From Carya illinoinensis (Eukaryota; Streptophyta; Magnoliopsida; Fagales; Juglandaceae), in the NCBI RefSeq assembly GCF_018687715.1, contig NC_056752.1, positions 12,973,501-13,037,500 of the forward strand: DNA of 64,000 nucleotides, given 5' to 3'. Made by a program: the position numbers and the translations under genes. The notes under the pieces were generated by a model that did no database searches, was not told where the DNA came from, and worked only from the letters and a program-made list of their open reading frames with translations. Positions 1 to 11,107 of this stretch are shown piece by piece. The stretch's first letter is position 1. The number at the start of each line of letters is the position of its first letter.

Positions 1-21
1 TGCTCTAATAAGCACCAGTTG

Positions 22-39
22 TCCTCGGCAACGGTGCCA
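22..39 (-). promoter_or_regulatory. Primer-binding site of an LTR retrotransposon (tRNA-Asp type)
   Basis: On the minus strand this reads TGGCACCGTTGCCGAGGA, close to the complement of the 3' end of plant tRNA-Asp (TGGCGCCGTTGCCGGGGA). Athila/Tat-type Ty3/gypsy elements use this site to prime reverse transcription. It follows an LTR edge at base 46, so the element's internal region lies to the left, outside the window. Confidence 0.7.
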
Positions 40-1250
40 AAAACTTGACTCGTGGTCGAATGTGCTTCCAAGTGTAGAAGTGTCAAGTTGTATCAAGGAT
101 AAGTTCAGGATCGTATTCCACAAGGACAATGGGTTATCAAAGCGAATAAGAGATTTGTGAGTAACAAATGAATCAAGTATGAGAGATGAAAATAAAATTC
201 AAATGCAATGCAAAAAGATAATCGAAGTTGACATTAGAGTTTCTAAAAAAAACAAATTAACGAACACTTAGGTTGGGTATGAGACCCTTTTTATTTCGGA
301 TTCTAGATAATTTTCTCGATTAACAATTCAATCAAGGCATTGCTAATCGGAAGATAAAAAGTTAAGTTTAAGTTTTGCAATATTTTCCTAAGGAATTCTC
401 TACTTTACTAGTCAAACACACATTAACAAACAACTGAGAGAAGTCTTGATAATTTTCAAGCTTTTGTTGTGCCTTACGTCAACAACAAAACAAGAGCAAG
501 AGCTTCAATCTATTTTCAATTTAAATCCAATTAGTAACTTAGTGAAATCAACATTCAACCATAAAATATTGCATTAAACTAGAACCTAAAATAAATTAAA
601 TCTCATTCCACAACCCAAGTTTCTAAAATTAGCTACATATGATGTTTCTAGCTGTAAAAATAAATCTAAATTGAGTCATGACAAAATCTGAGAAAATATC
701 CGAATGAAATAAATCCTAGAGATGCTGCCACTGCCCGCAGGAAAACAAACACTAAAATGAAAACTGAAATGTAAATTGCAGAAAATAAAATGAAGAACAA
801 CCCAGAAGAGAAATGAAGACGCAGCTCAACAAACCAAAAAAATGTAAAAACTTTGCCCACCTAACAAATAAACTAAAGAGCTGAAAGAAAAAAATTAAAA
901 CTCTACTCTGCTGCCTCATCTGGAACGAAAGTGAGGTAAGAAAATGACATGAAAAGAAAACTACCAAACGAAAAGAAAGGAAGAAAAACTAACAACTAAT
1001 CTAATGCTGTTGCTGCTGCTAACGAAAAACAGAGAGCAAAATAGACTAAATACCAGCTGCCTCTCTAAACGAGAAGGAAAGAAATAAAATTCAAGATTGC
1101 CCTACTGCTATTCTAATGCTGAAACTGAAAAGAAAAGAGTAAGAAACAGCCAAAACCAGCCGCCTATGCTACTAAACAAAAAGTAAGAAAATAAATGCTC
1201 CACTATCTACTCCAGTTCTGAACGAAAAGCAAGAAAAAAAACCTTCAAAA

Positions 1251-1363
1251 CTAAGCTACTGCTGTAGCCGAATGAAAATGAAAGAAACAATAAAAACAAG
1301 CTTAAGCTACTGCTGTAGCCAAACGAAAATGAAAGAAACAATAAAAACAAGCTAAGCTACTGC
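1251..1363. repeat. Two-copy 51-bp tandem duplication
   Basis: A unit beginning CTAAGCTACTGCTGTAGCC and ending AACAATAAAAACAAG occurs at about 1251-1300, again at 1301-1351 with few changes, and starts a third time before breaking off. It lies inside the left-edge LTR. Confidence 0.7.
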
Positions 1364-1566
1364 ACTGTCCTGAAAACAAAGCAAGAAAAATCCCCTAGAA
1401 ACCCCCCTCTTCTACTCCTCTTCTACCCTTCTTCTACTCTGTAGCAAACAAGATGTAAAGAAAAGCCATCCGAAAAAGAAAGAAGAATGATTCTGCTGCT
1501 CCACGTGATATGCTCCTGTTCTGTCAAAGTTGAAGCTGCTTTTTTTTTTTCTCTTCTGCTGACCTG

Positions 1567-1925
1567 CTGCACGTCCGAATGTTCCATGTGATCTCCTTCT
1601 GCATGTGTATTGCATGTGTGAGTTGGTTGCTGTCCTGCATGTGTGAGCTAGTCCCACGTTTTCTGCATGTGTGCATTTCGAATGAGTGCTGTCCGAGTGG
1701 GTTTGTTGCTGCATGTGTAAGTTTTGTTCTGTAACGTGCAGGTTTTGTGCTGTCCATGTGAGTTTGGTCTGCATGTGTGCATGTGTGAGTCCAGCTGTGT
1801 CACTTTTCTGCATGTGTGATGTGCTCCTGCATGTGTGAATCCGGTCTGCATGTTTACTGCATGTGTGAATGGGTGTGAGTGCTGTCCGAAGGCTGGTCTG
1901 CTGCATGTGTAAGTTTTCTGCTCCA
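1567..1925. repeat. Degenerate CTGCATGTGTGAG repeat cluster
   Basis: The motif CTGCATGTGTGAGT and variants recur about a dozen times at irregular spacing of roughly 20-60 bases. Apparent reading frames here (His-Met-Gln and Thr-His-Ala runs) are the repeat read as protein, not genes. Confidence 0.65.
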
Positions 1926-2134
1926 GCCGTCCAAGGGTCTCCACGTGCTGCCTCATAGATGAGATTCCTACTTGACCATAATCAATTCTTTTATTTTTTT
2001 ATAGGTCCCATTCTTTCTTTCCTTCCATAAATGCCCTATGATATATAAATGAAATGATATTATAGTTTAAGTATTTCAAGAGCAAATATGAGACTTTGAT
2101 GTGCAAAATATTATCATCAATAAATTTTCCATTA

Positions 2135-2229
2135 AGTGTTAAAATTTTGATGCATAATTAAGTGTTCAACCATTCTTTGATGTAATAAATCACTCACTAA
2201 AATAACTTAATTATGCATTTATAACACTT
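2135..2229. repeat. Imperfect inverted repeat (hairpin)
   Basis: The left arm AAGTGTTAAAATTTTGATGC followed by ATAATTAAG (2135-2164) pairs with the right arm CTTAATTATGCATTTATAACACTT halves at 2206-2229, around a loop of about 40 bases. It abuts the truncated end of the hAT coding region. Its origin is unknown and a small MITE remnant is possible. Confidence 0.45.
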
Positions 2230-2239
2230 CATCAATAAT

Positions 2240-3599
2240 CAACTCATTTTTGAGATCACAAATCTTGAGAAAACTAGTGTAGGCTATCACATATAAAGAC
2301 CTAGAAAATCTTTTAGTGGCATCATAAAATATTTTTAAAAATTTAACAAACACTCACACTGTCTCTGACTCCCTAGATTTTAGAGTCCACATGTGCCCAT
2401 CATCAAAGTAAAAGAGCAAATTATAATCCTCACCCTCCATCTACTTGAAAGCCTTCTAAAATTTCTCAGCCACCTCCAATATCATATAAGTTGAGTTCTA
2501 TCGTGTCTGTACTTCAAGACATAACATTTTCCTTTTTTGCACATCTCTTAAACTTGTCTAATCTTGTTGGGGAGGATCGCACATATCTAACTGCATTTCT
2601 AACCATTGTGATGGCGTCACTACACTATTCAAAAACTCATTCACAATAAGATTTAATATATGAGCACAACATCTCATGTGCATATACTTACCCCCCAACA
2701 CATTCCCTATAAAAAACTGTTTCAAATATGAACTTGCAGTATCATTTGAACTTGCATTATCAATAGTTACAGTAAATATTCTATCAATGCTCCAATCAGG
2801 CAAGCACGACTCAACATATCTCACAATAGTATCCCCTTGATGATTAGGAATTAAACAAAAATTAATGATTATTTTTTTTACAATTTTTCGATCCTTATTA
2901 ATGAAGTATGTAGTTAGATACATATAATTCAAATTCTGTACCGATGTCCACGTACCATATATTAGTTGTCAACAAAATCCCTATACCACCATCTTTAAAC
3001 ACTTTTTTAAGTTTCTCATTTTCTAATTCATACAATTTCTTGCAACTGTAACACGACATGACACTTTAAACTGAAGTTAAAGAGACCAACACACTTTTCT
3101 AAATCCATGTCATTCAACAACTCTAAAATGATATCTCATCGATAATTACTATCTTTGTAATCGCCAACCTCACAACATCTTCACTATATTTGTGGGTTAC
3201 AAGACTCCTTAATGTACAACCATCACTCTCTCCAACCCCCTCCTCAGGTGTTGCCTCACTTGTCAATATTTTTTGGTCCCTATCCGAAAACCCATGTTTA
3301 TGAGGATTTTTAGGACATGAAGGCAAATGGTTTTGCATGGTGGAAGTTTCGTTCCTCTTTAAATGGCAAGCATACATCTTGTCACAATAATTACACTTAG
3401 CCTTAGGATCATCTATGAGACAACCCTCGACCTTTGTGAAATGATTCCAAACAATTGACAGATTATTTTCTTTCCATTTCTTAGGAACTAGACAACTAAT
3501 ACTATTAGAGGCACTTTGGGATTTTGGTGTTTGCGTATCTCCCAAATTAATAGTTTGTTCATTCTAATCAAGATCAATTGGACTTGATGAAGAATCCAT
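2240..3599 (-). pseudogene. hAT-family transposase, decayed (hAT-1)
   Basis: Reading leftwards from an ATG at 3599-3597, the frame meets an in-frame TAG, then enters a BED-type zinc finger near 3350-3470 (Cys-x2-Cys of KCNYCDKMYACH, with later His and Cys). Around 2560-2990 it shows typical hAT core motifs: LTTN-W, TVTIDNASSND, and RCCAHILNLIVNE. After further breaks the frame resumes at 2290-2500 with a TR-NSTYMIL block (usual RWNSTYLML) and a piece like YVIAYTSFLKICDL. The C-terminal dimerisation domain is absent, so this copy is truncated at its 3' side. Several frameshifts and stops make it non-coding. Autonomous hAT elements excise and insert by cut-and-paste through this protein; this one is a relic. 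Confidence 0.8.
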
Positions 3600-4479
3600 C
3601 TTAACATGTGAAAAATTAAATACATAATTAATTACAAAATACAAAAAATTAAAACAAATAAAGAACAAAGTCAAACATCAACACAATTACATAGCAGTTA
3701 GTTTGCAACATGGCAAACATCAGAATTCTAAGACTCTAATCTAGATTTTACTTCGCTCATCAACCTCACAATTTATTTCAAAATAATTTTACAATACAAT
3801 TATTAAATCAGCACCCAATATTAATAATTTGATCTATTAGTAAGTTAGTAACACAAATAGTGAGAATTAGATCTGTGTCAGATTACTATTCATAGTGCAA
3901 AAATTAGATAAAAAATTTGTCAATCCCTGTACATGAACAATGAACTCATTAGATTCTTAGAAATAGACAACAAATAATATGAAAAATAATTTAATATAAT
4001 AAATACATCATGTTAAATAATAAAAATGTCGAGAAAAAACTACACCTCAAAAAATGGGAGAGGAGACAGTGGTGACGGTGACGGCGTCACGTGGTGGGCA
4101 CTTGGAGTGGGGGCTATGTGACGCCAAGATGATGTAGTGGGCAAAGCCGAGACGATTGGGATGGACTACGGTTGCCACTTGGAGTGGGGTTTCACTATCT
4201 CACTGCGTGATGATGCACTATGCTCAGCTAGAACTAGAATTGTGCTCAATGATGTAGATGCACAACACCATGACAAATCATTGATGCACTATGGATCGTG
4301 GTAGTGGAGCACTGGAGGCGTTGATGTGGAAGTTTGGAAGAGAAGAAAGGGGAGGGACCTAGGGGTTATTAAACCCTAGGTTGAAATGGTACCGGAACCA
4401 TTTGTATATATATATATATTTTCAAACAGATCTCTCTAAATGACACCATTTCACTCACTTAAGTGAAATGACATCATTT

Positions 4480-4689
4480 TATATATGTATAATTTAAAAA
4501 AATATATAAGTTATATCATCAGTTGGTTCAGTGTTCCGGTTCAACTTCAAATTCGGACTGAACTGGCCAACATCAGTTTTGATATAATGCCGTCGACTGA
4601 CCAGTTCTCCATTGGTCTTGCTAGTTCCGTACTCTGACAGCCGGTTGGAGTCAGTTACGGTCGGTTTCTGTGGTTTGTGTACACCTCTA
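4480..4689 (-). mobile_element. 5' terminal region of hAT-1
   Basis: On the minus strand the sequence starts TAGAGGTGTACACAAACC and continues with repeated CCG/CGG-containing motifs, as in subterminal regions of plant hAT elements. It lies about 0.9 kb upstream of the hAT-1 ATG and is taken as the same element. No matching right terminus or 8-bp target duplication was found, in line with truncation on the other side. The 3600-4480 stretch between is non-coding and includes a TA-rich run at 4406-4420. Confidence 0.55.
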
Positions 4690-5800
4690 TTGCTAATAGC
4701 TGTCATTTCTAGTCATTTTGTTGGTATTCCCATTTTGTCCCTTTGATTGCATCTGGCCCCTTCTCACCCAAGCAGAAACCCCCTCTCTATCATGTTTAGA
4801 TCCTTTGAAACCGATTTCCCCTTTATTGCAATATTTCACCAAAACCAAATTTCCCTCTATGGCTTTTGCAAGATTTCACCAAAATTTTCCCTTCTAATCA
4901 ATAGAACTCACCCATTGACTCCTCGATCCTATTGTTTATCCATCGGGTGTTCAAATCGGATCAGTTTTGCATGCTTTTAGCTCACCTACAATCGAACAAT
5001 TCTTCAAAGGGACTAGTTGACGGATGTCCATTTCCATAGGCCTTCTTACCATGTTTGGCTTCCTTGATTTGGTCGAATAGAGGTGCCTCACATCTTTGTC
5101 AGATTGAAGGGATAGCTTCACATCCCCGAACACTACATCGCTACTGCATCTGTAGGTCAGCCCAAGTGATGGCGCTTCTTCTGGTCATATATTTATAACT
5201 AACGTGTTCTTTGGCTTGAGTAGGAGTGTTGTAAAATCTCTCTCACAGTGCTGTGATATTCCAAGGTGTAGTGTTGATTTACATTTCTGTGGGTTGTGGG
5301 GATCACAGTTCTGCTTTTGTTTTTGGGTGTGTTTCATTTGAACTTTATTTTTTGTTTGTGATTTTAGCTTAGGAGATTCATGGTGGTTGGATCCTATTCC
5401 AATCCTATCCTACTCTTTGTGTTTCAAGCTTTTGTGTTGCTTTTTTAGATAGCCCTAAACCCAACTTTTCTATTAGCCTTAGGTTTGCTTATTGGTTGAG
5501 TTTCATCGTGCAATAGGTGGTAAGGGCTAACTTCTTTTGTTGCTTGGGTGTCAAATTCTTTCATTTTTTAACAAATACAGCTCTACTTTTGGGGAGAGCT
5601 TGTGTGCAACTATCTATACTATTTTGTTAAACAAAACTATTTTTAAAAAAATTTTGGGGTAAATGTCTGAACCATTTTTAACATTGTCTTCATTTGGAGA
5701 TAATGCAAAGAAAGCTCTAGATTGCATAGCCACAAAAATTATGACCAAGGCAACTTAGGTATGTGTGGAGTATATCAAATTTACTTGTTTGTCTATAATA
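4690..5800. other. No gene recognised
   Basis: Only short uninterrupted frames without family resemblance occur here (for example 4747-4980 plus and 4951-5133 minus). I see no terminal repeats. It may be old transposon sequence or ordinary intergenic DNA. Confidence 0.5.
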
Positions 5801-5802
5801 AA

Positions 5803-6075
5803 ACAAGAGTTCTCACCCACAAGTGAGCATCGGGGAAAGCAAAATGCTCGCTTCTCGTGAAAGGCAAAGTGCTTGCCCTTAAGGTGAGCATCCTAAGAGC
5901 AAGAGTGCTCACTCTAGGTGAGCATTGTGGAATACAGTGTGAAAGGTAGAAGCGCTCGCCCCTAGGTGAGCACCACTGAAAGGTAAAGTGCTGGCCAACT
6001 CGTGGAGAGCGTGATGCTCGCTCCCCAACGAGCACTATAGAGAGCAAAGTGCTCCCCTTTTTGGCAACAGAATGA
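5803..6075. repeat. Minisatellite, left part (GTGAGCA...GTGCTCGCC units)
   Basis: About seven degenerate units of roughly 36 bases alternate AGGTGAGCAC-type and GTGCTCGCCC-type half-sites separated by purine-rich AAAGGCAAA text. The same family resumes at 30303-30960 on the far side of the Athila-like element. About 265 bases of non-repeat sequence separate this block from the element's edge at 6365, although the last bases before it (GACAAGGTGCTCA) again look like the repeat. Confidence 0.8.
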
Positions 6076-7195
6076 GTGTTGATTTTCATGAAAATGCATA
6101 TGTTTATCTATCGTGAGAGAAAGAGAGCATAACAGGTAGTAATAGTATTGATTTTCACATAATAAAGGATTTGGCGGTCCTTTAAGATCTCAATCCCTCT
6201 CTAACTTCCTCTTTGTTTGGCGTAGAATTGATATACCAAGAAAGATGGTGCTGAAATGTTTATTGTGAGTTAACTTCCTATGTTTAACTTTGTTTTATTT
6301 TTCTCAACTATTTTTATTTAAAAAGAAAAAAAATCAATTTATCCACTAAAAGACAAGGTGCTCATGATAGGTGTAAAACTACAAGTGCACAGTATTATAG
6401 TTTTATAGTAAGGTGATGAAAAGAGTATTGTTCTCAGGAATTGGTAACTTATTTTTGACAAGTATCAAAATTCTACTAATCTCGACTTTATTTAAAAAAA
6501 GTCACTAAGATTGTTTGTAATTGTAATTTGAAATAAAATCAATTCAAAGAAACTATTTAAAGGAAAACAAAGCTATTGTTCGAAGATCAAATTAATGAGA
6601 AAGAAAACTTCTAAGAAATTGATTTCACCTAATCCTTCATTATGCTTTACTCATCCAACTAATTGGATTTAATTCTCTACGTTTGTTATCAAATCTCCAA
6701 ACTTACCCAAAAGCCTCTTTCGATAGCCAATTGGAAATATTCTTGTTCATCATTTTACACAAGAGTATGCAAATTAATAAAGCAAGAAAATATTAAGACT
6801 AACGATTTTAAGACTACATAGATTCATATAAGTTTTTTTATCTCTATATTTACCTATGTTGAAATAACCAAGTTCTATCCTATAATTTCCTCTTTCGATA
6901 GCAAATCATAAGATCAAAATCAACTAATTAGCATAGAAAAGCAAGCAAACTAGATTACAACCTTTTCCTAGAATAAAGAAAATTTAATTTATGCTAAAAA
7001 TTAAATTCAACATAAACAAATTCATCATATTTTTTTAGAAGAATGGAGGAAAATGAACACTAAAAAATACTCATCACAGTCCATAGTTTTCTCCACTTTT
7101 TTCTCCAAATCTCTCTCTAGATGGTGTCCCTGTTTTCGTTCATCCCTTTCTACGTCAATAGAAATTAGAACCCAGCATTCCAAGAAAAATAAATA

Positions 7196-8112
7196 AATTT
7201 CCATCTTGAAAATACCAAGTACTCTTGGTTCTACACTTTAACACTTAACACAAGCTATTAGCACCGATTAGTAACCAATATATATTAATTACTTTAACAC
7301 ACTATTTGGTTACGAAAGAAAACCCTTTGAAGAACTCATCAAAGGTAAAATCCTACGGGGCAACCAAACTTAGGAAAATCAATTTATTAGTTGAGAGTAT
7401 TACAAGTAAAATGTTTACAAAACCTTTGTAACTAGACACGTTTACTCAAGACATGCGACTCGCTTGTCTTCTACCGCAGTAGGTAGTCAGAACCTCTGAC
7501 ACTCTCCAATTATTGCCTTTTCTACTGGAACCTCCAGTGGTTTAATCTTGAACGTGAAAACTCCCCCTTGGAGTGTGTTCTCACTTAATTCTACAAACTA
7601 AGCTTCTTGGAAAATCCTTCACTCAGGTATTTTCCCTTGCATGATCTCTTGAATTGAAGTTTTGTTTAGATCTTTAAGCTATCAATAAATGTAAATGTTG
7701 TTGTTCAAGTATCTTTTTCAACCCTCAGCCGACTCCTCTATATATATGCAATGCTATAATTGATCTGGAGAAAGACTCAGCTAACAGATTTATTCAGTAT
7801 CCCAGTCAGATACGTTTCTAACAACTTGCGAACATCTTGGACTGGCTTACTTCTTCTGGATTGCATCAAGTTCAGATTAGCTTTCGTTTCTTCAATAAGA
7901 CTTGTGTCTTTGTCTCTTCAACTGATGCTTCGACTCAAAACACACATAGGAATCTTGTTGACTCTTATCTTATAATACAAACAAGATTTGATAAGAGTTA
8001 CAATTCAAATACTTATCCTTATTGGATCACTGTAGCCCTAGAATCCAATTAAGATGACATTTATTCTTAACAGCATGCGCATCTAATCCTAGACAAATAT
8101 AAATTACATTTA
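7196..8112 (-). mobile_element. Copia-like LTR or fragment inserted in the Athila 3' LTR
   Basis: This block is absent from the sister LTR and is related to 17690-18473 (shared TTGGTTACGAA, AAACCCTTT, GGTAAAATCCTACGGGG, CAAAACCTTTG, TTGTCTTCTACCGC). On the minus strand its start resembles a TGTAAATG... LTR beginning. No internal coding region is present, so a solo LTR is likely. Exact edges and target duplication were not resolved because the right edge runs into a CT microsatellite. Confidence 0.6.
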
Positions 8113-8113
8113 C

Positions 8114-8115
<2 letters not shown>

Positions 8116-8151
<36 letters not shown>
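8116..8151. repeat. (CT)n microsatellite
   Basis: Thirty-six bases of uninterrupted CT repeat. The same position in the sister LTR holds a CT/CTGT microsatellite (29674-29725), so it predates or evolved within the LTR. Confidence 0.95.
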
Positions 8152-8153
<2 letters not shown>

Positions 8154-8764
8154 GTTTTATTTTTTTTATTTTTTATTTTGTTTTACGTGCTTCCAAGAAT
8201 CTAGCCAAAATGCAATTAATTCTCCCACCAGTTTCGTGCGTCTTGCGTCTTCATTCGAGAGGGAATTTTATTTTGGATTTCACTAATGCGTCTTTCTCCC
8301 AAATCAAACCAAAGGCCCCGCATTCCTTCTTCCATCAATTAAAAATAATGGCCAGTATTGCATGCCAAGTCAAAAATTAAAGCTACTCATCTCTCTTGCA
8401 TCCCGCATGAAATCCTTTCGGCCAAGTCAAACCTAGCTACTCCTTGTTACATGTTGCGTCTTCATGCTTCCTTCACCGTGCGTCTCGCATCCCGGCTTCT
8501 AAAGCCAAAATGAAATCTACCCCCTCGTGTATATCCAAATCCTCTCTAGCCGTTCAAGCCAAAATAACCCCAGCGTTGCATGTCTTTTGCCAAGTCAAAC
8601 CAAAGGTCTTCCAAAGATAAAATCATTCAAATATTCATTTTCTTCATATCTGAAATAAAATTAAATTATAACAATGAAGTCTAAAATCAATAAAAATAAA
8701 TAAAACTAGATTATAGTTTAAAGTTAAGAGGTGATCAAATATACTAAATTATACAAGTCACCAA

Positions 8765-8779
8765 ACACCTCCAAACTTA
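8765..8779 (-). other. Polypurine tract of the Athila-like element
   Basis: The minus strand reads AAGTTTGGAGGTGTT directly before the 3' LTR, the typical Athila-type polypurine tract that primes plus-strand DNA synthesis. Confidence 0.6.
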
Positions 8780-9059
8780 AAACTTTGTTTTCCTCAAACA
8801 AAAATAAAATAAAAGACCACTACAAATGATATCAACTAGAACCTATAGAAAATTATTATTACTCACCAAGCCATGATTTGAATTTAGATTTCAACACTAA
8901 TATCTTACTCTTTTAACATCAAAGATAGCAGGAAAATCAATAAAAAATTTAGCAATTTGTCAAGTAAGAGTTAAGAGATTACTTTTTTTTTTTTTTTAGG
9001 AAAACATCAATACTATATTGATACCAAAGAACAAAGGAGGAAAACAGATTACAAAACTG

Positions 9060-9486
9060 GGCTGACGCCCAATTCAACCACATCCTTAGCTAGCTCAAGG
9101 GATTCCTTGGCTAGACAGTGAGCAACATAGTTGCCACTTCTTCTTATAAAACTCACCATACACTTGTTAAAATTAGACCACCAAACTCTAATGTCCTATA
9201 AGACCAAACCCACACTATCCCATTGCTCGGTATGTTTCTGAAGGCTTTGAACTACAATATGAAAGTCACCTTCCATGATAATAGATTGCCACCCCCTTTC
9301 CTTAGCCATTTCAACTACATGAAGTGCACCAAGAGCTTTAGCTAACAGGGGATCCATTACACCAACTGTTGACAGCTTCTTAGTTGCAAAAATAGAGCCC
9401 TCATGATTCTGAGCCACCAAGCCAAATCTAGTTCTGTTGTTAGCAACACTCAAAGCTGCATCCCAATTTATTTTGATAGTGTCCAC
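9060..9486 (-). pseudogene. LINE RNase H domain
   Basis: The translation begins MDTIKINWDAAL, with the first catalytic Asp in NWDAA, followed by GLVAQNHEGS, the Glu-bearing LAKALGALHVVEMAKERG segment (Glu replaced by Gly/His region, hard to place), IIMEGDFHIVVQSL with the Asp of EGD, and a C-terminal RRSGNYVAHCLAKESL block bearing the conserved His. A stop near 9197 splits the last block. This domain would degrade RNA in RNA-DNA hybrids during retrotransposition. Confidence 0.85.
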
Positions 9487-9639
9487 AGGAGGAGGAATCC
9501 AAACCGACAGTTGGTCTTGAACCTACTGGGTCCTGTTCTTTGAACCAAGTTGTGCAGCCTTAAAGTTTTCCAAGGAGTTGACTGCTTGCCTTGCAACCTG
9601 GGTGGGATGTGTAAAGGAATTCTCAAAGAGCAGATTGTT

Positions 9640-11107
9640 CATTCTCTACCATATTTCTTTACTTGTCATAGAGAATAAAGCTAACAAGTCATGGCTGGAA
9701 CTAGCATTAAAATGCTCCACCAAGTCTTTAAAGCCTATTGCACTATTAGAGCTTTTTTGAAAAACTTTAGGACCTTGGTTCCACACATCCATAGCTGATG
9801 GACAGCTCCATAAGGCATGGGTGGTTGAATCTTCCTCCCTGCCACATATAGGACAGAGAGAGGAATCCACAATTTTCTTCTTATACAAATTCAACCTAGT
9901 GGGGAGTGACTTAAGGCAAGCTCTCCACATGAAAACTTTAGTGGCATTTGGAATCTGAAGTTTCCAACAGCAAGTCCAATTCTTAGGCCATAGTGCCTGA
10001 TGTGAGGACTGACCCTTCTGCAAATCCACCAGCTCCTTCTGTTTATGATAAGCACTTCTCACTGAAAACTGACCATCCTTTGTATCTAACCATATCAGTT
10101 TGTCCCTGGCTCCAATAACACTTATAGGAATTTGAAAGACAGTTTCAGCTACCTCTACACCAAGAATAGATAAAACCAACTCTCAATTCCATTATTTAGT
10201 CTCCACATTAATCAATTCAGCAACTCGAGCTTCTACATTCAAAACCTGGACAGGAGATTGGACCATAAAGCTTGAGGGTAGAGGCAACCACCTGCAATTC
10301 CATATTTTTGTATCCTGACCATTACCTATCCTCCATATTGAACCTTTTTCTAGAAGGCCTCTTGCTGCACAAAGGCTCCTCCATATAAAGGAAGGTCTTG
10401 CTCCCACTTTGGCATGAAAGAAATCAAACTTAGGAAAATACTTTATTTTAAAGACCCTGGAAGCCAGAGAATCAGGGCATTGGATGAGTCTCCATCCTTG
10501 CTTTGCTAACAATGCCATGTTGAAGCTTTCAAATTCTCTGAATCCCAAACCTCCCGCCCCTTTTGCTTTTCGCATTTGTTTCCAAGAAATCCAATGCACC
10601 TTCTTTTCTTGGTTCATATGGCCTCACCAGAATTGGTGCATTACTCAGTTAAATTCATTAAGCAAAGACTTGGACAATCTGAAGACTCCCATATAGTAGG
10701 TTGGCAAGGCTTGGATGACAGCTTTCAATAAAATTTCCTTCCCAGCTTGTGATAAGAATTTAGTTTTCCAGTTACTGATGCTACATCTCATCCTGTCCAA
10801 GATACCCTTAAATGCAGCACGTCTTGTTTTTTCCTATGAGGGCATTTTTTCCTATGAGGGCAGGAAGACCAAGATACTTCTCATAGCAGGCAGTGGATTG
10901 AGTGCTAGCCAAGCTCAGGAAATAATCTTTAGTAGCTTTCCTGGTAGTGGCACTAAAGAAGATAGAAGTCTTGGCTTTGTTGAGTTGCTGCCCAAATGCC
11001 TTTTTATAGATGCCAAGAATCCTATTAAGAGCTGCACACTCCCTAGCATTAGCCCTGGAAAGAGCAAACTATCATATGCAAAAAAGAGATGGTTAATGCT
11101 TAGTTTG
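9640..11107 (-). pseudogene. LINE reverse transcriptase C-terminal part and zf-RVT domain
   Basis: From 11107 leftwards the frame reads KLSINHLFFAYDSLLF, the RT active-site block in which the usual FADD reads FAYD (11071-11082), so one catalytic Asp is Tyr. It continues with WKTKFLSQAGKEILLKAV and WISWKQMRKAKGAGGLGFR, then the zf-RVT region (9646-10179) with WKLQIPNATKVFMWRACLKSLPT in pieces and CPICGREEDSTTHALWSCPSA carrying the Cys/His ligands. Stops occur near 10190 and 10830. The upstream half of the RT lies beyond the solo LTR at 13227. Confidence 0.88.

Larger units (their letters stand above)
46..1975 (-). mobile_element. LTR of an Athila/Tat-like retrotransposon (right boundary approximate)
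   Basis: Read on the minus strand, the sequence just before the primer site ends in GAGTCA and holds the phrase CTTGTGGAATACGATCC, which resembles the 3' ends of plant Athila-type LTRs. The stretch has no convincing coding frame. Its plus-strand left edge begins TG at 46. I could not fix the other edge, and 1975 is only where the compositional character changes. Internal tandem repeats at 1251-1363 and 1567-1925 are probably part of the LTR. It could be a solo LTR with a short internal remnant, because the partner LTR is not visible. Confidence 0.5.
6365..8763 (-). repeat. 3' LTR of the Athila-like element (with an insertion)
   Basis: It aligns with 28812-30302 over nearly its full length: shared blocks include TTGGTAACTTA, GACAAGTATCAAAATT, GAAATTAGAACCCAGCATTCC and CCAAGAATCTAGCCAAAATG. 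About 0.9 kb at 7196-8112 is extra. Without it the LTR is about 1.48 kb, equal to the other copy. The left edge is TG at 6365 and the right edge CCA at 8763. Confidence 0.85.

Noticed and set aside
7760..8052. Two overlapping 71-codon frames
   Set aside because: They lie in the copia-like LTR and have no counterpart in the related copy at 17690-18473.
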